A stretch of 64,000 bases of DNA. It comes from Actinernus sp. WN-2022. Its lineage: Eukaryota; Cnidaria; Anthozoa; Actiniaria; Actinernidae. How positions within the stretch are numbered: position 1 is the stretch's first letter; each line of letters starts with the position of its first letter. The translations under genes and the position numbers were made by a program. Of the stretch, positions 35,219 to 47,228 are shown piece by piece. The stretch spans positions 84,797,740-84,861,739 of the forward strand of contig JAOWCC010000577.1 of NCBI GenBank assembly GCA_030867875.1, given 5' to 3'. Below the pieces are notes generated by a model. The model had not been told where the DNA came from. It searched no databases and worked only from the letters and a program-made list of their open reading frames with translations.

Positions 35219-36317
35219 GGAATGGGCCATTACATTTTTGAGGGGGGAGGGGTGGGTGGACATTTGTTTTCTGGGAATATTTTATTTTTACGACTAAAAA
35301 GTCTACACCGTTTATAGCTTGCAAGAAATTTATTTTCATGGGTATTCATGATCTCTGAGACACGGATATAAAATATCAAGTATACTTTAGCGACAGACAG
35401 GTAAATAAATATGAAATAACTGGTAACAACTGGTAACAATAAAGTGGTAGCAATGTTTTCATTGTACCTGGTAGTCACAACACTAATGGTGATATATACA
35501 GTGGATACAGTTAGATAAACTGCATATTGAATTGCATATTTCATTCATATGTGCATATTGGGAACCGTTTTTTTTTTATCAGTTGGGAGGTGCTGGTGGG
35601 ACAAATGACATGACAAATGACATGATACCCTTCCGTATAGTGTTTTGCATGTTCCCCTCCATGTAGTTTTTTGTGTGCCCCCTCCTCCATATAAATTGAA
35701 AACCAGAAAATCATATGGTGATGATATCACATTTCCTGCCCATCATTTCAATGTCTTTTGTTTTCAATAGCAGAGCCAGACTGACTGACAATTTATACGA
35801 GGCCATTACTAGGGATATCAGGGGGCATGCAGCCCCCCCCCCCCCCCCCCCCCCCCTCAGAAAATGTGAAAAGCAATGTCATTTCCTATGTTTTGACAGT
35901 ATTTTCGAAAACTTTCAACATTTTAGAAAAGGCATTTACCTCGTCTGCCTGCTTGCTCGCTATGTTACTGGAAAGTAGAAGGAGTCGGACTGGAGATCTC
36001 TTGCTGACTGTTTTGACATAACTTGATGTTTTAACATTGTCATTTCACATCAGGGAAGGGGGGTGTAGCTAAATGATTTGTATTGCAAGCCCAAGTGCGG
36101 TGCATGATGGGAGTATGGCGGAAGGAACACTACTGAGTGAGGGAGAAAATTTAAGGAACTAGACTAGACTTGAGACTTTGTAATGATGACATTTGCACGA
36201 TTGCGTTTTGTTTCGGTTTGTTGTGCACGATATATTTTCTCTCTTTTAAACTCTGCAATATTTTTTGGGGAAATTTGCGTGCCCCCCTCCACCTCAAAAA
36301 TATAATGGTCCATTCCT
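35219..36317. repeat. Fold-back element in D2 with an 80-base unit present once
   Basis: Ends ggaatgggccattacatttt and cctcaaaaatataatggtcc are inverted. Compared with D1 it has about 600 extra bases (35280-35940), including one copy of the 80-base unit that is expanded in D3, and a run of 20 or more C at 35831. Confidence 0.5.
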
Positions 36318-36346
36318 TAGATGAAATCAGAAAACAGGGATGTAAC

Positions 36347-36450
36347 AGGGTCGTAGCCAGGAGTTCCGTGGGCGGGGGGGTGGGGGTGGGCGACGTGGAT
36401 TGTGGGGGTTCCGGAACCCCTGGAACACCTCCTGGTTACGCCACTGCATA
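36347..36450. repeat. G-rich MITE, D2 copy
   Basis: Between gggtcgtagccagg and cctggttacgccactgc, shorter than the D1 copy. Confidence 0.45.
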
Positions 36451-37310
36451 ACTTGTATAACCAGATAACCTGATTAGCTATATGCCTCGTTAGTTACTCG
36501 CATTACTGCCACTCAAACGGAAGACGTCGTTGAAAAACAAACTAAATACGTTAACCCACAAAGAATACCGACTTAAGGTGATGCCGACGTATTTCAAAGA
36601 ATTTAGAGCCGTTTCCAATCCATTCCATACACGTGTAGATGCCATCAATTCGGTTAATTAGAGATTTCGGAATATTTCCGATAAAAGGTTAGGTTAACGT
36701 TGTTTTGACCACACGTAACGAGTGTTTCTAGGAATTTATGGTGAATTAGACAACAGTTTATAGCATTCTAACACTCGGCACGCAAGACCTATTTGAAAGT
36801 TTTTAACTGCTTCATAAGGTTATGAATGAGAATGATGTGTGTAGCAAGGAGCTAGTATTCCGGGAATTTGTGCAAGAACATATAGAGTAGTACGCTTTGA
36901 TCTGGGGTAATAGTAAGATAAACATTACATTCATGGCGACATTTGTGGCGTTTTTATTTTATTTCAGACAACTAGCATTGAATATATAGCAAACGTGTTG
37001 TGCTTTACATAATGCATACTCGCAGACTGGAACCATGCCACATCACCAAAGAATTCCTAAAGTGGGCGAACCTCAGTTTTGATATCTCAGGAATTAATTA
37101 TAAATCGAGTTTCTGCGATGCTTAGTTATAATTTACGATGTGAAACTTAATTGCTTTTCCTCTATTCTTCTTTAAGGACCTGCGTACAAGAAGAATAGTT
37201 AATAGAGGGTATTGTTATGAAACTCAGGGACCTTCTTTGATATGGTGAGACTATAGTTTGCTCTATTTCATTGCATGCATTAAATTATCTTTAATACGAT
37301 TGAATTACAG
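36451..37310 (+). other. Conserved upstream region and intron end before B2
   Basis: Aligns closely with 20956-21787 and ends in tgaattacag, the B2 acceptor. No gene is seen within it. Confidence 0.4.
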
Positions 37311-37326
37311 CCTAAACCCAACAGCA

Positions 37327-37500
37327 ATGGACGGCAAAGGTTCGCAAACTACTGATTCAAGTCAGGGAAAGACCCCAATGACTTCCGATACTGCAAGTCG
37401 AATCCAAAGGGCTAACGCCAAGGGTAATGACGGCAAGGTTGACAAGGGCAGCTTCCCGGCAAGAGCTCAAGCAGCCGCAGCCAAGAATGCGAAAAAGTGA
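37327..37500 (+). CDS. SMP-domain small LEA-like protein, type B copy 2
   Basis: 57 residues, exon from 37311 after tgaattacag; the ATG is the first after the acceptor. Core TPMTSDTASRIQRA, GNDGKVDKGSF and PARAQAAAAKN. It keeps the canonical GSF that B1 has lost, and has one substitution in the DAAS block (Thr for Ala). Cysteine-free, lysine-rich, no membrane segment. The gene lies in D2 with the same downstream hairpin as B1. No promoter could be assigned: D2 has no type A first exon nearby, so either B genes have their own unrecognised promoter or this copy is silent. Confidence 0.8.
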   Translation: MDGKGSQTTDSSQGKTPMTSDTASRIQRANAKGNDGKVDKGSFPARAQAAAAKNAKK

Positions 37501-37653
37501 GATGTGCGGATGAGGTTTCAAGCAATTCAAGTTACTCGTACTACAGGCTAATTATAATCAGTATGGGAACTCTTGTAGTTAGTTCACGTAACGCCCTGTA
37601 AACTGCTGTAACTGTTAAACACACGGACACCTTTTTGACGCCCGTTTCAGTTG

Positions 37654-38264
37654 TAATAGACCAGTTGGCGGTTAATTCCGACATTTTGAAAGGGGTGCAG
37701 CAGGCATGACGGGAAATACAGTTTTGTATGGATGCCGAATAATTTCCGTAAAATCGAATTTCTGAAACATTTACTGTCTCCAAACTTAAGATACCACGTA
37801 AAAGATGAACTGATCAAAATGTGAGGGATGTAGCTGTCCTGGGAAGCGTGTAATCGTCTTTTCAGTTTTCCATTTGTCTGTAACGAGTCAAAGTCCGCGG
37901 GAAAATTAACAGACAATGTATGGAAAACTGAAAACCGATTGCACGCTTCCCAGCACAGCTACATCCCTCAAAGATAGAGCAGATTTCGTATGAGTGGAAC
38001 AGACTACAGCACCGACTACAGCACGGTTACCGTACGGCATGCCGTAACGTTGAAATGGTTTCCCATTGTTTTTGTTCTGCTGATCCAATCCAATCACAGA
38101 GTTACAGCACAGCACAGCTACAGCACGGTTACGGACATGCCGTATAAGTTTGTTACACTCGATTTTACGGAAATTATTAGGCATCGGATTCCCATACACT
38201 GTATTTCGCCATATGTTTGCACCCCTCTCAAAATGTCACAATTAACCACAAACTGGTCCATGTT
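37654..38264. repeat. Long fold-back element downstream of B2
   Basis: Same element and place as after B1; the strong inner hairpin spans 37822-37970. The arms have diverged a little from those in D1 but still pair. Confidence 0.7.
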
Positions 38265-38761
38265 AGGGACCTTTAGCGACCATGACGGCAACGTCTTGGA
38301 CGATGAACAACTGCACCCAGGCGCCTACATTTTGACGGCTCTTCACCAGAACGTGTAAAACATAATTCAAACGTAAGAAAGTAAAATACTCTCGTTTTTT
38401 CGTTAAGACTGAACGAAACTCTAACCTGATCATATTCTTTTTTTTAAATCTGGTTGTGAAAGCAATTAAAGGAGAATAAAGGAAATAATAAACATCAAAC
38501 TTCGGACTAAAACACCTGTCACGTCGTAGCTTATTCATTTCTAGTAGCTTATGCTATGTAAGACAAACGTCGTTTTTTTTCTCAAAACAAATTTGTTCTG
38601 AGTTGTTGCGGAATAAAAGCTTTGCGCTCGACAATTGGTTTATAAAGTACTAGCCTGTGAATACAAAGATAAAGTGTCCGAAGACTACTGCAATGCTGAT
38701 CAAATACAACGCTTGTCGAGGTTTATACGATATTTCGGCTGGCCAGTACCAGCCTTCTTAA

Positions 38762-39032
38762 TACAGTCGTCTTCCTTCGGGAGCCACAACCCAAAGCACT
38801 TTCCGAGAAAGATGTCTGCGATTTGAGGTACACAATTCCATACTGATGACGTTATGCGGCCAAGATCTTGTCGCGCTATTTGATTGGCTAGTATGTGTAA
38901 TTACCATGGTAATCAAATAGCGCGACATGATCCTGACTGCGTGACGTCATCAGCATGGAATTTTGTGGCTCAAAGTCTTTCTAAGAAGGCGCATTTTGAG
39001 TTGTGTCTCCCGAAGGAAGACGGCTGTATTCG
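38762..39032. repeat. Fold-back MITE with ACAGTCGTCTTCC ends (D2 copy)
   Basis: Inverted arms of about 130 bases around the central palindrome cgcgctatttgattgg / aatcaaatagcgcg at about 38873-38925. It contains gtgacgtcatcagc. Confidence 0.65.
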
Positions 39033-39850
39033 AAAGTTGATACAGTACGTGGGGAAAAAATACCACCCTCTCATCCCATTAATCCGAAAAACACCCAAAA
39101 CTCCTTCCTCTCCTTCCCTCGGTCAACATTTAACCAAATCATGCACTTAACTGAATTCATCAAATCAACAATTTATTATATATTCGAGTCCAAGTCTTGT
39201 ATCTGATTGGTTGAATAAATTAGTATCGCTAAAATTATGATGTGACATCTTTAGCGAAATTTTTTTTGACATCCAATTTTCTCGCATTCTGATTGGCTCT
39301 CCTATATATGCAATTTAAAACGGGCAATGAAAATGACGTCATTCGCTAGCCGTGGTAGCTTTGCAAAGTGCTTTCACGGAGAGATTTGTGAATTCAAATG
39401 GCTGTTAACCTGTCTTCCAAAAACAAGAAAATGAGGATTTCGCACTGATTTCATCAGTAGGAGAAGTTAATCGGTTAGTCAAACTTCTTTGTAGTGTGCC
39501 ATTTGGCAAAATGTGAGTTTTCTCTTGAGTGGAGAAAGTTTCGGCGAATTTGTGGTTCAGACTTTGTGACTAGTTCTCTCAGAGCACAGAAGTCTTGAAT
39601 TATAACGATTTCTTTTATGGTCCAGAAAATACAACAAGAAAGGATTTCACAAGCATTCCATCAATGACAGAAGTTAATCAGTGAACCAAATGCCATCTGT
39701 CAAAGAAAGCTTTCTCTCGGCACCAGTAATTAGAAATAGAAGTGTTTACGTTTTGACTTTCAATGGCATTTTCAACTCGAAAGTAGTTTATTTCGCACTC
39801 ATTTGAAACTAAGTGCTTCGTCGTTGTAAAAACAAATCGCATACATTGTT
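39033..39850. other. No gene seen; D2 counterpart of 23413-24230
   Basis: Sequence similar to D1 with small indels and no supported ORF. Confidence 0.4.
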
Positions 39851-39854
39851 CCAG

Positions 39855-39985
39855 TTTGTACTCGTATTGATAAAAAAATGTCCAAAACTTTGCAGTGAAA
39901 CAACTCGCTGCACTCGTTGTTTCACTTGAGTTTTGAACATTTTATGACGTCATTTCTATGATCAATACGAGTACAAACAATGGAA
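39855..39985. repeat. Palindrome complete only in D2
   Basis: tgtactcgtattgat is answered by atcaatacgagtaca, and tgaaacaactcgctgcactc sits at the centre facing its inverted form gttgtttca. D1 has lost the right arm. Confidence 0.65.
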
Positions 39986-40382
39986 AAATGTATGCGATTT
40001 GTTAAATAGCATATCACTGAAATGACGTCACAACTGAGGTGGGGGTTGCGTTTTACTGCTACTGGCAGTAAAATGGCTGGCGGAAAAAAAAACCAGGAAA
40101 AAAGCAAATTATTAAACTTAAGAATTGTTAACACAGGTAGAGCAACTGAAGGTCCGATTGAAGACTCCAGTTTATTAATTCGGCGGATAACCTGAACGGA
40201 AAAGAAGCAGACAGATAAAGATACAGGAACTTTAGGGAGCGGTCAGTGTTCATAGCCTGGAGGGGGAGGGGTTGCGGGAGGGGGGATTTCGTAGTCACCC
40301 CACGACCGACTCGGTACCCCCTCTAACGCCATAAATAATGACCGGACCTTTTCCATCCATAAACTTACTGACCAATTTATAA

Positions 40383-40640
40383 TAAAGGGGCTGTGTCACG
40401 GTAATAGATTTTACATTTGCGTTCCGGGAGGGAAACAGCTATTTCCACCGATTTTGATATGAACTAACGAACCTCTCGGCCATGTGAGATGCTTACAATC
40501 AATGCAAATATGCACTAATGACTAACAGTGTATATAAACAGTTTCCAGGGAAAATATTGAAAATTCTTTCAATCAAACATTGTGGGACCAACCGAGCGAT
40601 GACTCGATACATGCGCAGTACCGTGACATAGCCCCTTTAA
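40383..40640. repeat. MITE with AAAGGGGCTGTGTCA ends (D2 copy)
   Basis: Counterpart of 24705-24960, with a single right end. Confidence 0.5.
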
Positions 40641-40960
40641 ACAAAACAACAGTCCAGTTTCGCATTCAGGAATTACCGCTGGATGCGATGCCTACAGGCG
40701 CATTTACTAGCCCCATCTTCATGTTAAATATTCATAAATACCAGCGGCAAGATGGGTTATTAAGACACAATTATAGCGAATCTGCGATATTTATTTTTGA
40801 TACATAAACGATTATGCTCACATACATAGTCCGCATTGATTCAGTCATTTACCTTTTAAAAAGCTATAACCATAACATAATTGCTGCTAAGTATAAAGAG
40901 GATAATGATATACCATACGCTAGTGCTAATTCTGACCAATCACGGTTTTTGAGAAACTAT

Positions 40961-41110
40961 AATAATAATAATAATATTTTGACAGGAAAGCTCCACTCAC
41001 GATTTGTGATTTTCAGGGAGGTCCTGTATTAAAAATATATATTTCACTAATATATGGAAAACAGAAAAGATAAATGGTTGAAATAAAATAGAAATAGAAC
41101 AAGGATTATT
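40961..41110 (-). mobile_element. Short insertion with (AAT)n at one end, in D2 only
   Basis: D1 reads gagaaactat then the ccctcccttggg region directly. D2 has about 150 extra bases starting with aataataataataat. An ATT-type tail on the minus strand suggests a short retrotransposon 3' end, similar to the tail of the LINE at 45130. The identity is uncertain. Confidence 0.4.
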
Positions 41111-42249
41111 ATGAAATTAAGTTATGTGCCAGCCCTCCCTTGGGTATACATGTGTATTTAAAGTGCAAGTATCACTGATGTTAAAACAATATTGCACTGT
41201 TGTGTTTGTTTCTCAAAAAAAAGATATTAATCTTTCAAATTTTGAAATATTTGACATTAATCCTTCATTTTGATTATTTTACGCGGATCATGTGACGTCT
41301 TAAGATGAATCAACTCCCTCCAAAGAGAAAACTACTGCAATAAAATCCCGTAGGTTTCCATTGTGACATCACAAGAATCATCAATCCCATAATTCGTGTA
41401 GCTTTCATTGCGACCAGGGAGCGAGCATTAGCGAGTGGACTGGGAGCAACCTAATCAGAGGGGAGGACGGTATGGACCGCTGGATGCGTATTAGTCTATC
41501 GCAGGTGCGTAAGATTTTCCATTAAATTTTCCATTGAATTGAACCGCATGGGTAGATTAGCGAGAATTCACAGAGTAAAGGACAAACTGTTCAAATCGTA
41601 AATATTGCCAAACTTGGCGAAAAACGATGGTGGTTTGACCCGTTGTTTCTTCTGTACTATACTGCTGAGTGTATGGTGCTATGAACACCTCGGTCTACAT
41701 CGAGTGTACGTATATTTCAAATCGGCTATGTTTAATATAGAATTCTACATTGAAAGAACCGCTGTATCGAATGTATATTTCAGTTGTTTATATTGTTTTC
41801 ATCTATTGATGGTTTGCAACCAATCCCCGGAGATTCAAATGCCACTCTTGGTGCCACTAACGAAATACACTAACGTCTAACGAGGCATCTTTTATTAATG
41901 TCCACCAACATGGCGGAGTTGACGTCACATACAAACGAATAATACAATTCCATATTTTAGAACCGAGGTTATATACTGTAGCCTGCTTACTGGCTCTCAG
42001 GTTTTTTCGGAAATATTAGTTTTCGGGTTGGGTGGAAATGTTGGGTTATCTGTGGGCCGAGCGAGGGCCGGACCCGAGCGAGGCGGAGGCGAGTGCGTCA
42101 GAATGAGAGCCTGCCCGGAAGGTCTGTGTTTCAGAGTAGCCCGCGTTCGTCCACGAACGCAGCACTGTGATTGGCTAATCGTTGACAGATAGGTTTTTGC
42201 ACGAGCCGCTTCATTATGATTGATTGTCAGATTGACAGATTGTTTACTG

Positions 42250-42815
42250 AATTAAACCATATGGAGTGCAAAGACTGCACGAAAAGTTAGATAAAACCTT
42301 TCTTTGCTGGCATAACAATCTCATAAACTCAAACACGATAGCCTTGTGAGAAATCGACATACATATGACGCTATATAAGTTATTATCGACTACATACGAG
42401 TCAAAACATCGAAGTGCTATGAAACAGTTAGTCAGTTTACTCACTTTCGTGACAATTTCGACACACGGTCGCTATTAAACTGTACGAAATCTCCAAGAAT
42501 AAATCTCTAAATGTCGAAAATAACCCGGGGATCCGAAAGAGGATAGTATTGTGACCAATAGACATTCATATGAAGCTCTAAAAGTTATTATCCTTAGCAT
42601 GAAAATTCCGAGAACAAACATTACGAAACCGCTAGTTTACGAACTTCTGTGACAAGCGAACTTTATCTAGTTTCGACATATGCTCGCTAAGTGTACGAAA
42701 TCTTCGTGAATAAATCCCTAATGTCCAAACTAACCAGGAAAACTGAAAGGAGGAGATCCTTGTGACCAATCGACAAACATATGAAGCTCCAGAAGTAATT
42801 ATTGAATACATGAGA
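42250..42815 (+). repeat. Imperfect tandem repeats of about 205 bases
   Basis: The phrase around gaccaatagacattcatatg recurs in altered form at about 42348, 42551 and 42761, each followed by an attatt-type word. Copies are diverged. Confidence 0.5.
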
Positions 42816-43109
42816 ACCCATAGAGCAAACCGATAACAACGGAATGACTCGACAACAACGGCGAATTCACAAGTTCCACGCGCGCCAACATCCTGACACT
42901 GCCGCGACTGCCATCCCGATCAGAGACTTCGTACAGAATTTCCGTAGAAATGCGGTTCTTGGAAGGGTAGTATCGTCGTGTACCGTTGAGATCCGTGGGG
43001 AATCACACCTCGCGCGCTCGGAGGGTTGTCGTTGTCGTAGATTTTTTATGAACATGATAATGAAGTTAATATAAATCTGGTAAAAGAAACGATTGCAATC
43101 AGCGAATTC

Positions 43110-43208
43110 TCTCGTGGTCTAATGGTTAGGGTTAGGGTTTGGGTTGGTGGTGGGTAAGCCATTATATTGATTCTTAACCGGCCGGCCCGAGTTCAAATCC
43201 CGGTTCAG
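43110..43208 (+). tRNA. tRNA-Glu-like pseudogene or SINE head
   Basis: tctcgtggtctaatggttag closely follows the 5' half of eukaryotic tRNA-Glu (A box), and ggcccgagttcaaatcccgg its T-arm (B box). The anticodon region is replaced by ttagggtttgggttgg-type sequence and the acceptor ends do not pair, so no functional tRNA is expected. A long T run follows at 43213, as for a Pol III terminator. Confidence 0.5.
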
Positions 43209-44236
43209 GCGTTATTTTTTTTTTATAGTGAGGATAACGTATAATCGTTCTAAAATTTCTAAGTGTCGATTCGGATGTTCGTATAAAATTTCTGAGTCTC
43301 AAATTATTCATAGCGAACGTGGGTAACAAAGGGAATTTTATGACGCAGTTGGTTAAACGGTACACGACGATACTACCCTTAGAAGAACGGCAGAAATTAT
43401 GCATTGTTAAATTCACTGAAACTCTACGCACTTTTTGCGGTACTTTCTGCCAAACCATACATTCAGGCGACCAAGACAATCTCACGTGGAACAGTCAAAT
43501 ATTTACATTATACTTTGCTCTGATTGGTTACTTTTTGACAGCTGTTAATTCACTGATGCGTGAAGACGTCATGCAGCATCAGGGGGCGGCTACTCTGAAA
43601 CACCGGCCTTCCGGTGAATTAACCGCTACCAATCAGACTCTCTATATATGTGCATCACCATGACATGTACATACCGCCTTTGGAAGAAAATAGTGAAGCA
43701 TGTATTGAATATTGTGTAGATAATAAACGTAAACATTCACATACTACAGTGTATTTATTAGCCTGTTACCGGCTCATGGGTTATTTCTCATTGGTTTCGG
43801 ATTGTGGCCACACGGAAACCAATCCGGAAAAAACCACCTATAAAAACCACTAGCAGACTATATATTTATCTGCAATGGTGATCTACATGTCCTTTATAGA
43901 TCATTGGTATGGCTAAGCAAATTCCCAGCTGCTGTGTTATTTCACTACTTGTTATTGTCTGGGTAAGGCTCATGAAAAGAAAAATCAAAATGGAAGGGGG
44001 AGAGGTTTCCCAGATTGGTCGCTAATTCGATGCCTGTTGTTGAAATTCCGAGGAGTTTTTCAAGTGTTTCTCTCCCGATATGCCAATTGGACGATATCAG
44101 TTTTGCAGTGATATTTTCCGTAAGTCACAAATCAAGCATTCTTTGCTTTGACATAACGTGATGGCCGCCTTCTTCGTTGACGATAACATACGGTTCCTTG
44201 CAATTGTTTATTGTGAGGATCAACCATCATAGACCA

Positions 44237-44573
44237 CATGCAGGAGCCCATAACCAGGAGCCCATAACCAGGAGCGTCCATCCCGCATACTAGGCCTTTG
44301 TCACAGCATTTTCACAAGTTAGGTTATTTTTAGAACGGTTTCCCGCTATTGTTGAGTTGCAATTGTTCCTAAGGGAATCAAATCACAAAAGCGTAGCAGC
44401 CATGTTGTTTGGTATAACAAACGTAGCTAATGAGGCCTCTTTTGTTCCCCCACGGTGCAACCCACAAATTGGCGGGAGAAATAATCTAAAAATAGCCCAA
44501 CTTGTAAAAACGCTGTGACACCTGAAAAGGAGATATGGACGCTCCTGGTTATGGGCTCCTGCCACATGCAAAT
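44237..44573. repeat. Fold-back MITE with CACATGCAGGAGCCC ends (D2)
   Basis: D2 counterpart of 28018-28377, with inverted ends and the cataaccaggagcgtccat pair. A short local duplication of cccataaccagga is seen. Confidence 0.6.
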
Positions 44574-44634
44574 CCTTGTATCTAATCATGAAAGACAGGT
44601 CGATCGGTCTAGCTGATGTAATCTTCATAAAATA

Positions 44635-45125
44635 GGTACCCAGTGGGTACGTTTCTACTACTTTTGTAATACAAATATAAAGCTGAGGGCCCCTCTGAGA
44701 TTTTGGGAGGGGGTGCGCCACTGGGTCTCCAAGCGGTGACCCTATTTCAGACCAAAATATAAGATTTTCCATACCGTTTTTCGGACCTGTACTGATCTCT
44801 GTCATTACAAGCTAAATAAATGGAAATGTACGCCTTCGTATTTCCCTGAAAAAATCGTAACCTATTCCAGACCAAAAAGGCAAAATGTATAGCCTATTTC
44901 TGACTAAAACAGCTTGAAAAGCATACAGGTTTTGATAATGACTTTCACTTCATTCGAATAGTGTTATGGTCAATGAAAATTGTTGTCTAGTCATGCACTG
45001 AAAAGTTGGGGAAACGTCAGGAATTGTTTTCCTCTATGGGTGGCAATAATATTAACCTTGAGGACTCAGTGTAAACTGAGCATACTAGCCAGCTTATGCA
45101 TACACTGAGTCATGAAGCAGGGATT
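44635..45125. other. Start of the 5 kb block inserted in D2; no gene seen
   Basis: Contains three related words of the type cctatttcagaccaaaa (near 44740, 44860 and 44900), which suggests a decayed repeat. No coding sequence recognised. Confidence 0.4.
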
Positions 45126-45129
45126 ATCA

Positions 45130-46428
45130 ATTTATAATAATAATGATAATAATAATAATTTATTGACTTATATTACGCACGTTTCATGTGCATATGATCA
45201 CTTGCGCATTACATGATATGTAAATAACTTATATATAGCTTAGCCTAAATAATATAATGTTAAAAATCAATACTAATGTTAATACTAATTTTACGGAAGC
45301 TAAACCTACACTAATAGAATACTAAATGTGTAAGAACTAATAAAATACTAAAAATGAGAAAAAACTCTACATTCTAATAATATTTAAAACATTATGTTAA
45401 AATGAATTACAGTTAAATGCTTTCCTAAAAAGATAAGTCTTAATTGAACGTTTAAAAGAATCGAGAGACTGTTCATTTCGTATAGTGTTCGGTAGATCGT
45501 TCCACAGTTTAGGAGCAGCTGATACAAAGGCTCTAGGCTTAGTTATCACATCAGGTGGTTCTAGTAACAATTCAGTATTAGAACGAAGACAATATCTAGA
45601 CTTACTCTTAATCTTAATTAGATCATTAATATATATAGGTGACAGACCATGTAATGCCTTAAAAGTAATAAGTAATAATTTAAAGATAATTCTAAACCTA
45701 ACTGGAAGCCAATGCAGCTGATATAACACAGGTGTGATATGGTCGAATCTTGGTATATTACAAATAAGACGAGCAGCAGTATTTTGTACTCTCTGTAACT
45801 TAATTAGTTGTGTCTGCGGTAATCCGTATAAAAGGCTATTACAGTAATCGATACGGCTTGTGACAAAGGCATGTATTAAAAGCTTGGTAGATTCAGTGGA
45901 CAAATACTTCCTTATGCGTCTAATGCTGTGTAAATGGAAAAATGAAGAATTGCATATCTTATTAATATTGGTGTTCATGGACAACTTAGAGTCGAACCAA
46001 GAACCTAAATTTCTGGCAACTGGAACGGGTGAAATATTACAATTTCCAACAGTTATATGTTCAATGTTTACTTTAGCTAATTGTTGCCTAGTGCCTATAA
46101 TCAAAAATTCAGTCTTGTCATCGTTCAGCATTAGCCGGTCGGCAAGCATCCATTGGCGAATGTCCTTTATGCAGTTTTCTATGACAGAAATAGCGTTCTC
46201 CTGATTAGCAGCTGAGTCCGGCTTGCAGTGGGCATTAGCAGTGGGCATTAGGGAGATGCGCATTCGTAATATCAAATAGTTTCGATGCATAAATAACAAA
46301 GAGAAGAGGTTCAAGGCAAAAACTCTGAGGAACACAATTTTATTGAGTTGTACTGATAGTGTTATTTGTATAATTACATTATAAGTATTTATAACATAAT
46401 TGACATTAGTAATCTGAATGTGAGTCAT
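45130..46428 (-). pseudogene. Dead LINE: 3' part of a reverse transcriptase ORF and 3'UTR
   Basis: The minus-strand frame down to 45397 encodes the C-terminal half of a non-LTR reverse transcriptase: MLADRLMLNDDKTEFLI, the RIDYCNSLLYGLP block, LQRVQNTAARLI, LHWLPVRFRI and the closing WNDLPNTIR...SFKRSIKTYLF. Upstream, another frame reads VPQSFCLEPLLFVIYASKLF and stops. At 46225-46250 a 13-base phrase is duplicated, and the catalytic YADD segment is absent, so the enzyme is inactive. The 3' tail ends in an ATT-type microsatellite near 45130, as in CR1/L2-like LINEs. Confidence 0.88.
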
Positions 46429-46440
46429 AATTATACGGGG

Positions 46441-47228
46441 TTAAGGCCCGGTTCAAACGTCCCGCCACTGCCGTGTCGAACTCAATGACATTCGGTTCGA
46501 CACAAGTACGGCAGTGGAACGGCGGTGGTTTCAAACGTCGAACTTAATACCGAGTGTAAAGCATTTTTTCAGCGGCATCTGTTACAAATCCAAAATGGCG
46601 GACCGACAAACTCGTGTTTTTATTCTCCTGAAAACCATTCGAGATGTCAGATGGAGAAGGAAACTAATACAGCAGTCAGTTTTAAGCCATTTCATATTAA
46701 GGAGAAGATTGATTCTTCAGGTGTGTTCTTTGACCCTTCTGTTACTTTCATCTCATGCAACTCGTGAAGCAGCAGTCTCTCGATCTTGCCGCCGTGTAAA
46801 TAGAAATACAGGATGGTGGGATACAGTTTGGTATTACCTACACTGAGAAAAGGTCCATCGCCACAGCTCTTCGCCACGGTGCCATTTTGTTTTGCTTTAC
46901 CACCATACGCATGCGTAGTGGTAGAAACCGCTAATCGCATTGAGTCAATCATCACGTTTCTTGTTTCATTTTGTTTTGTTTCGTTTCGTTTGGGCGATTA
47001 AAAGAATAACCACAGAGTTCGGCACGGCGATAACACGACGTTTGAAACCACGTCGAGCTACTGCCGTGTAGCACGGAAGAGCTTGTCGAATTTAATAGTC
47101 GTGTCGAACTTAATTCATGTCGCCGTACCAAATGGTTTCAAACGTCGTGCCACTGCCGTGCTACAGTTGAATTTAATTGCTGCATTTAGTTCGACACGGC
47201 AGTGGCGCGACGTTTGAACCGGGTCTTA
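46441..47228. mobile_element. PIF/Harbinger-like non-autonomous element
   Basis: Ends aaggcccggttcaaacgt and acgtttgaaccgggtctta are inverted, extending to ccactgccgtgtcgaac. Further copies of the caaacgtcg / gccactgccgtg words lie inside in both orientations. The flanking bases are TTA-like on both sides, but the exact duplication is unclear. Confidence 0.6.
46514..46846 (+). pseudogene. N-terminal fragment of a Harbinger-type transposase
   Basis: The end of this 110-residue ORF reads SRSCRRVNRNTGWWDTVW, resembling the region before the DDE domain in animal Harbinger (ALP1/HARBI1-like) nucleases. The following catalytic part is absent. Assignment is from memory of the motif. Confidence 0.45.

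Larger units (their letters stand above)
42116..43616. mobile_element. Long terminal-inverted-repeat element with a tRNA-like core, in D2 only
   Basis: Outer ends ccggaaggtctgtgtttcag and ctgaaacaccggccttccgg are inverted. An inner pair, aagggtagtatcgtcgtgta at 42964 and its complement ending at 43381, is perfect over about 25 bases. D1 lacks all of it. ORFs (42844-43074, 43319-43663) overlap the arms and are not recognised. Confidence 0.55.

Noticed and set aside
35831..35856. Long C run (also G runs near 20803 and 61297)
   Set aside because: Simple homopolymer within a MITE, likely of uncertain length in the assembly.
42844..43074. 76-codon Arg-rich ORF in the long-TIR element
   Set aside because: It overlaps an inverted-repeat arm, has an equally long antisense ORF, and resembles nothing I know.
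45485..45721. Plus-strand ORFs (45485-45721, 45860-46204) across the LINE
   Set aside because: They are antisense shadows of the reverse-transcriptase frame and show no protein features.
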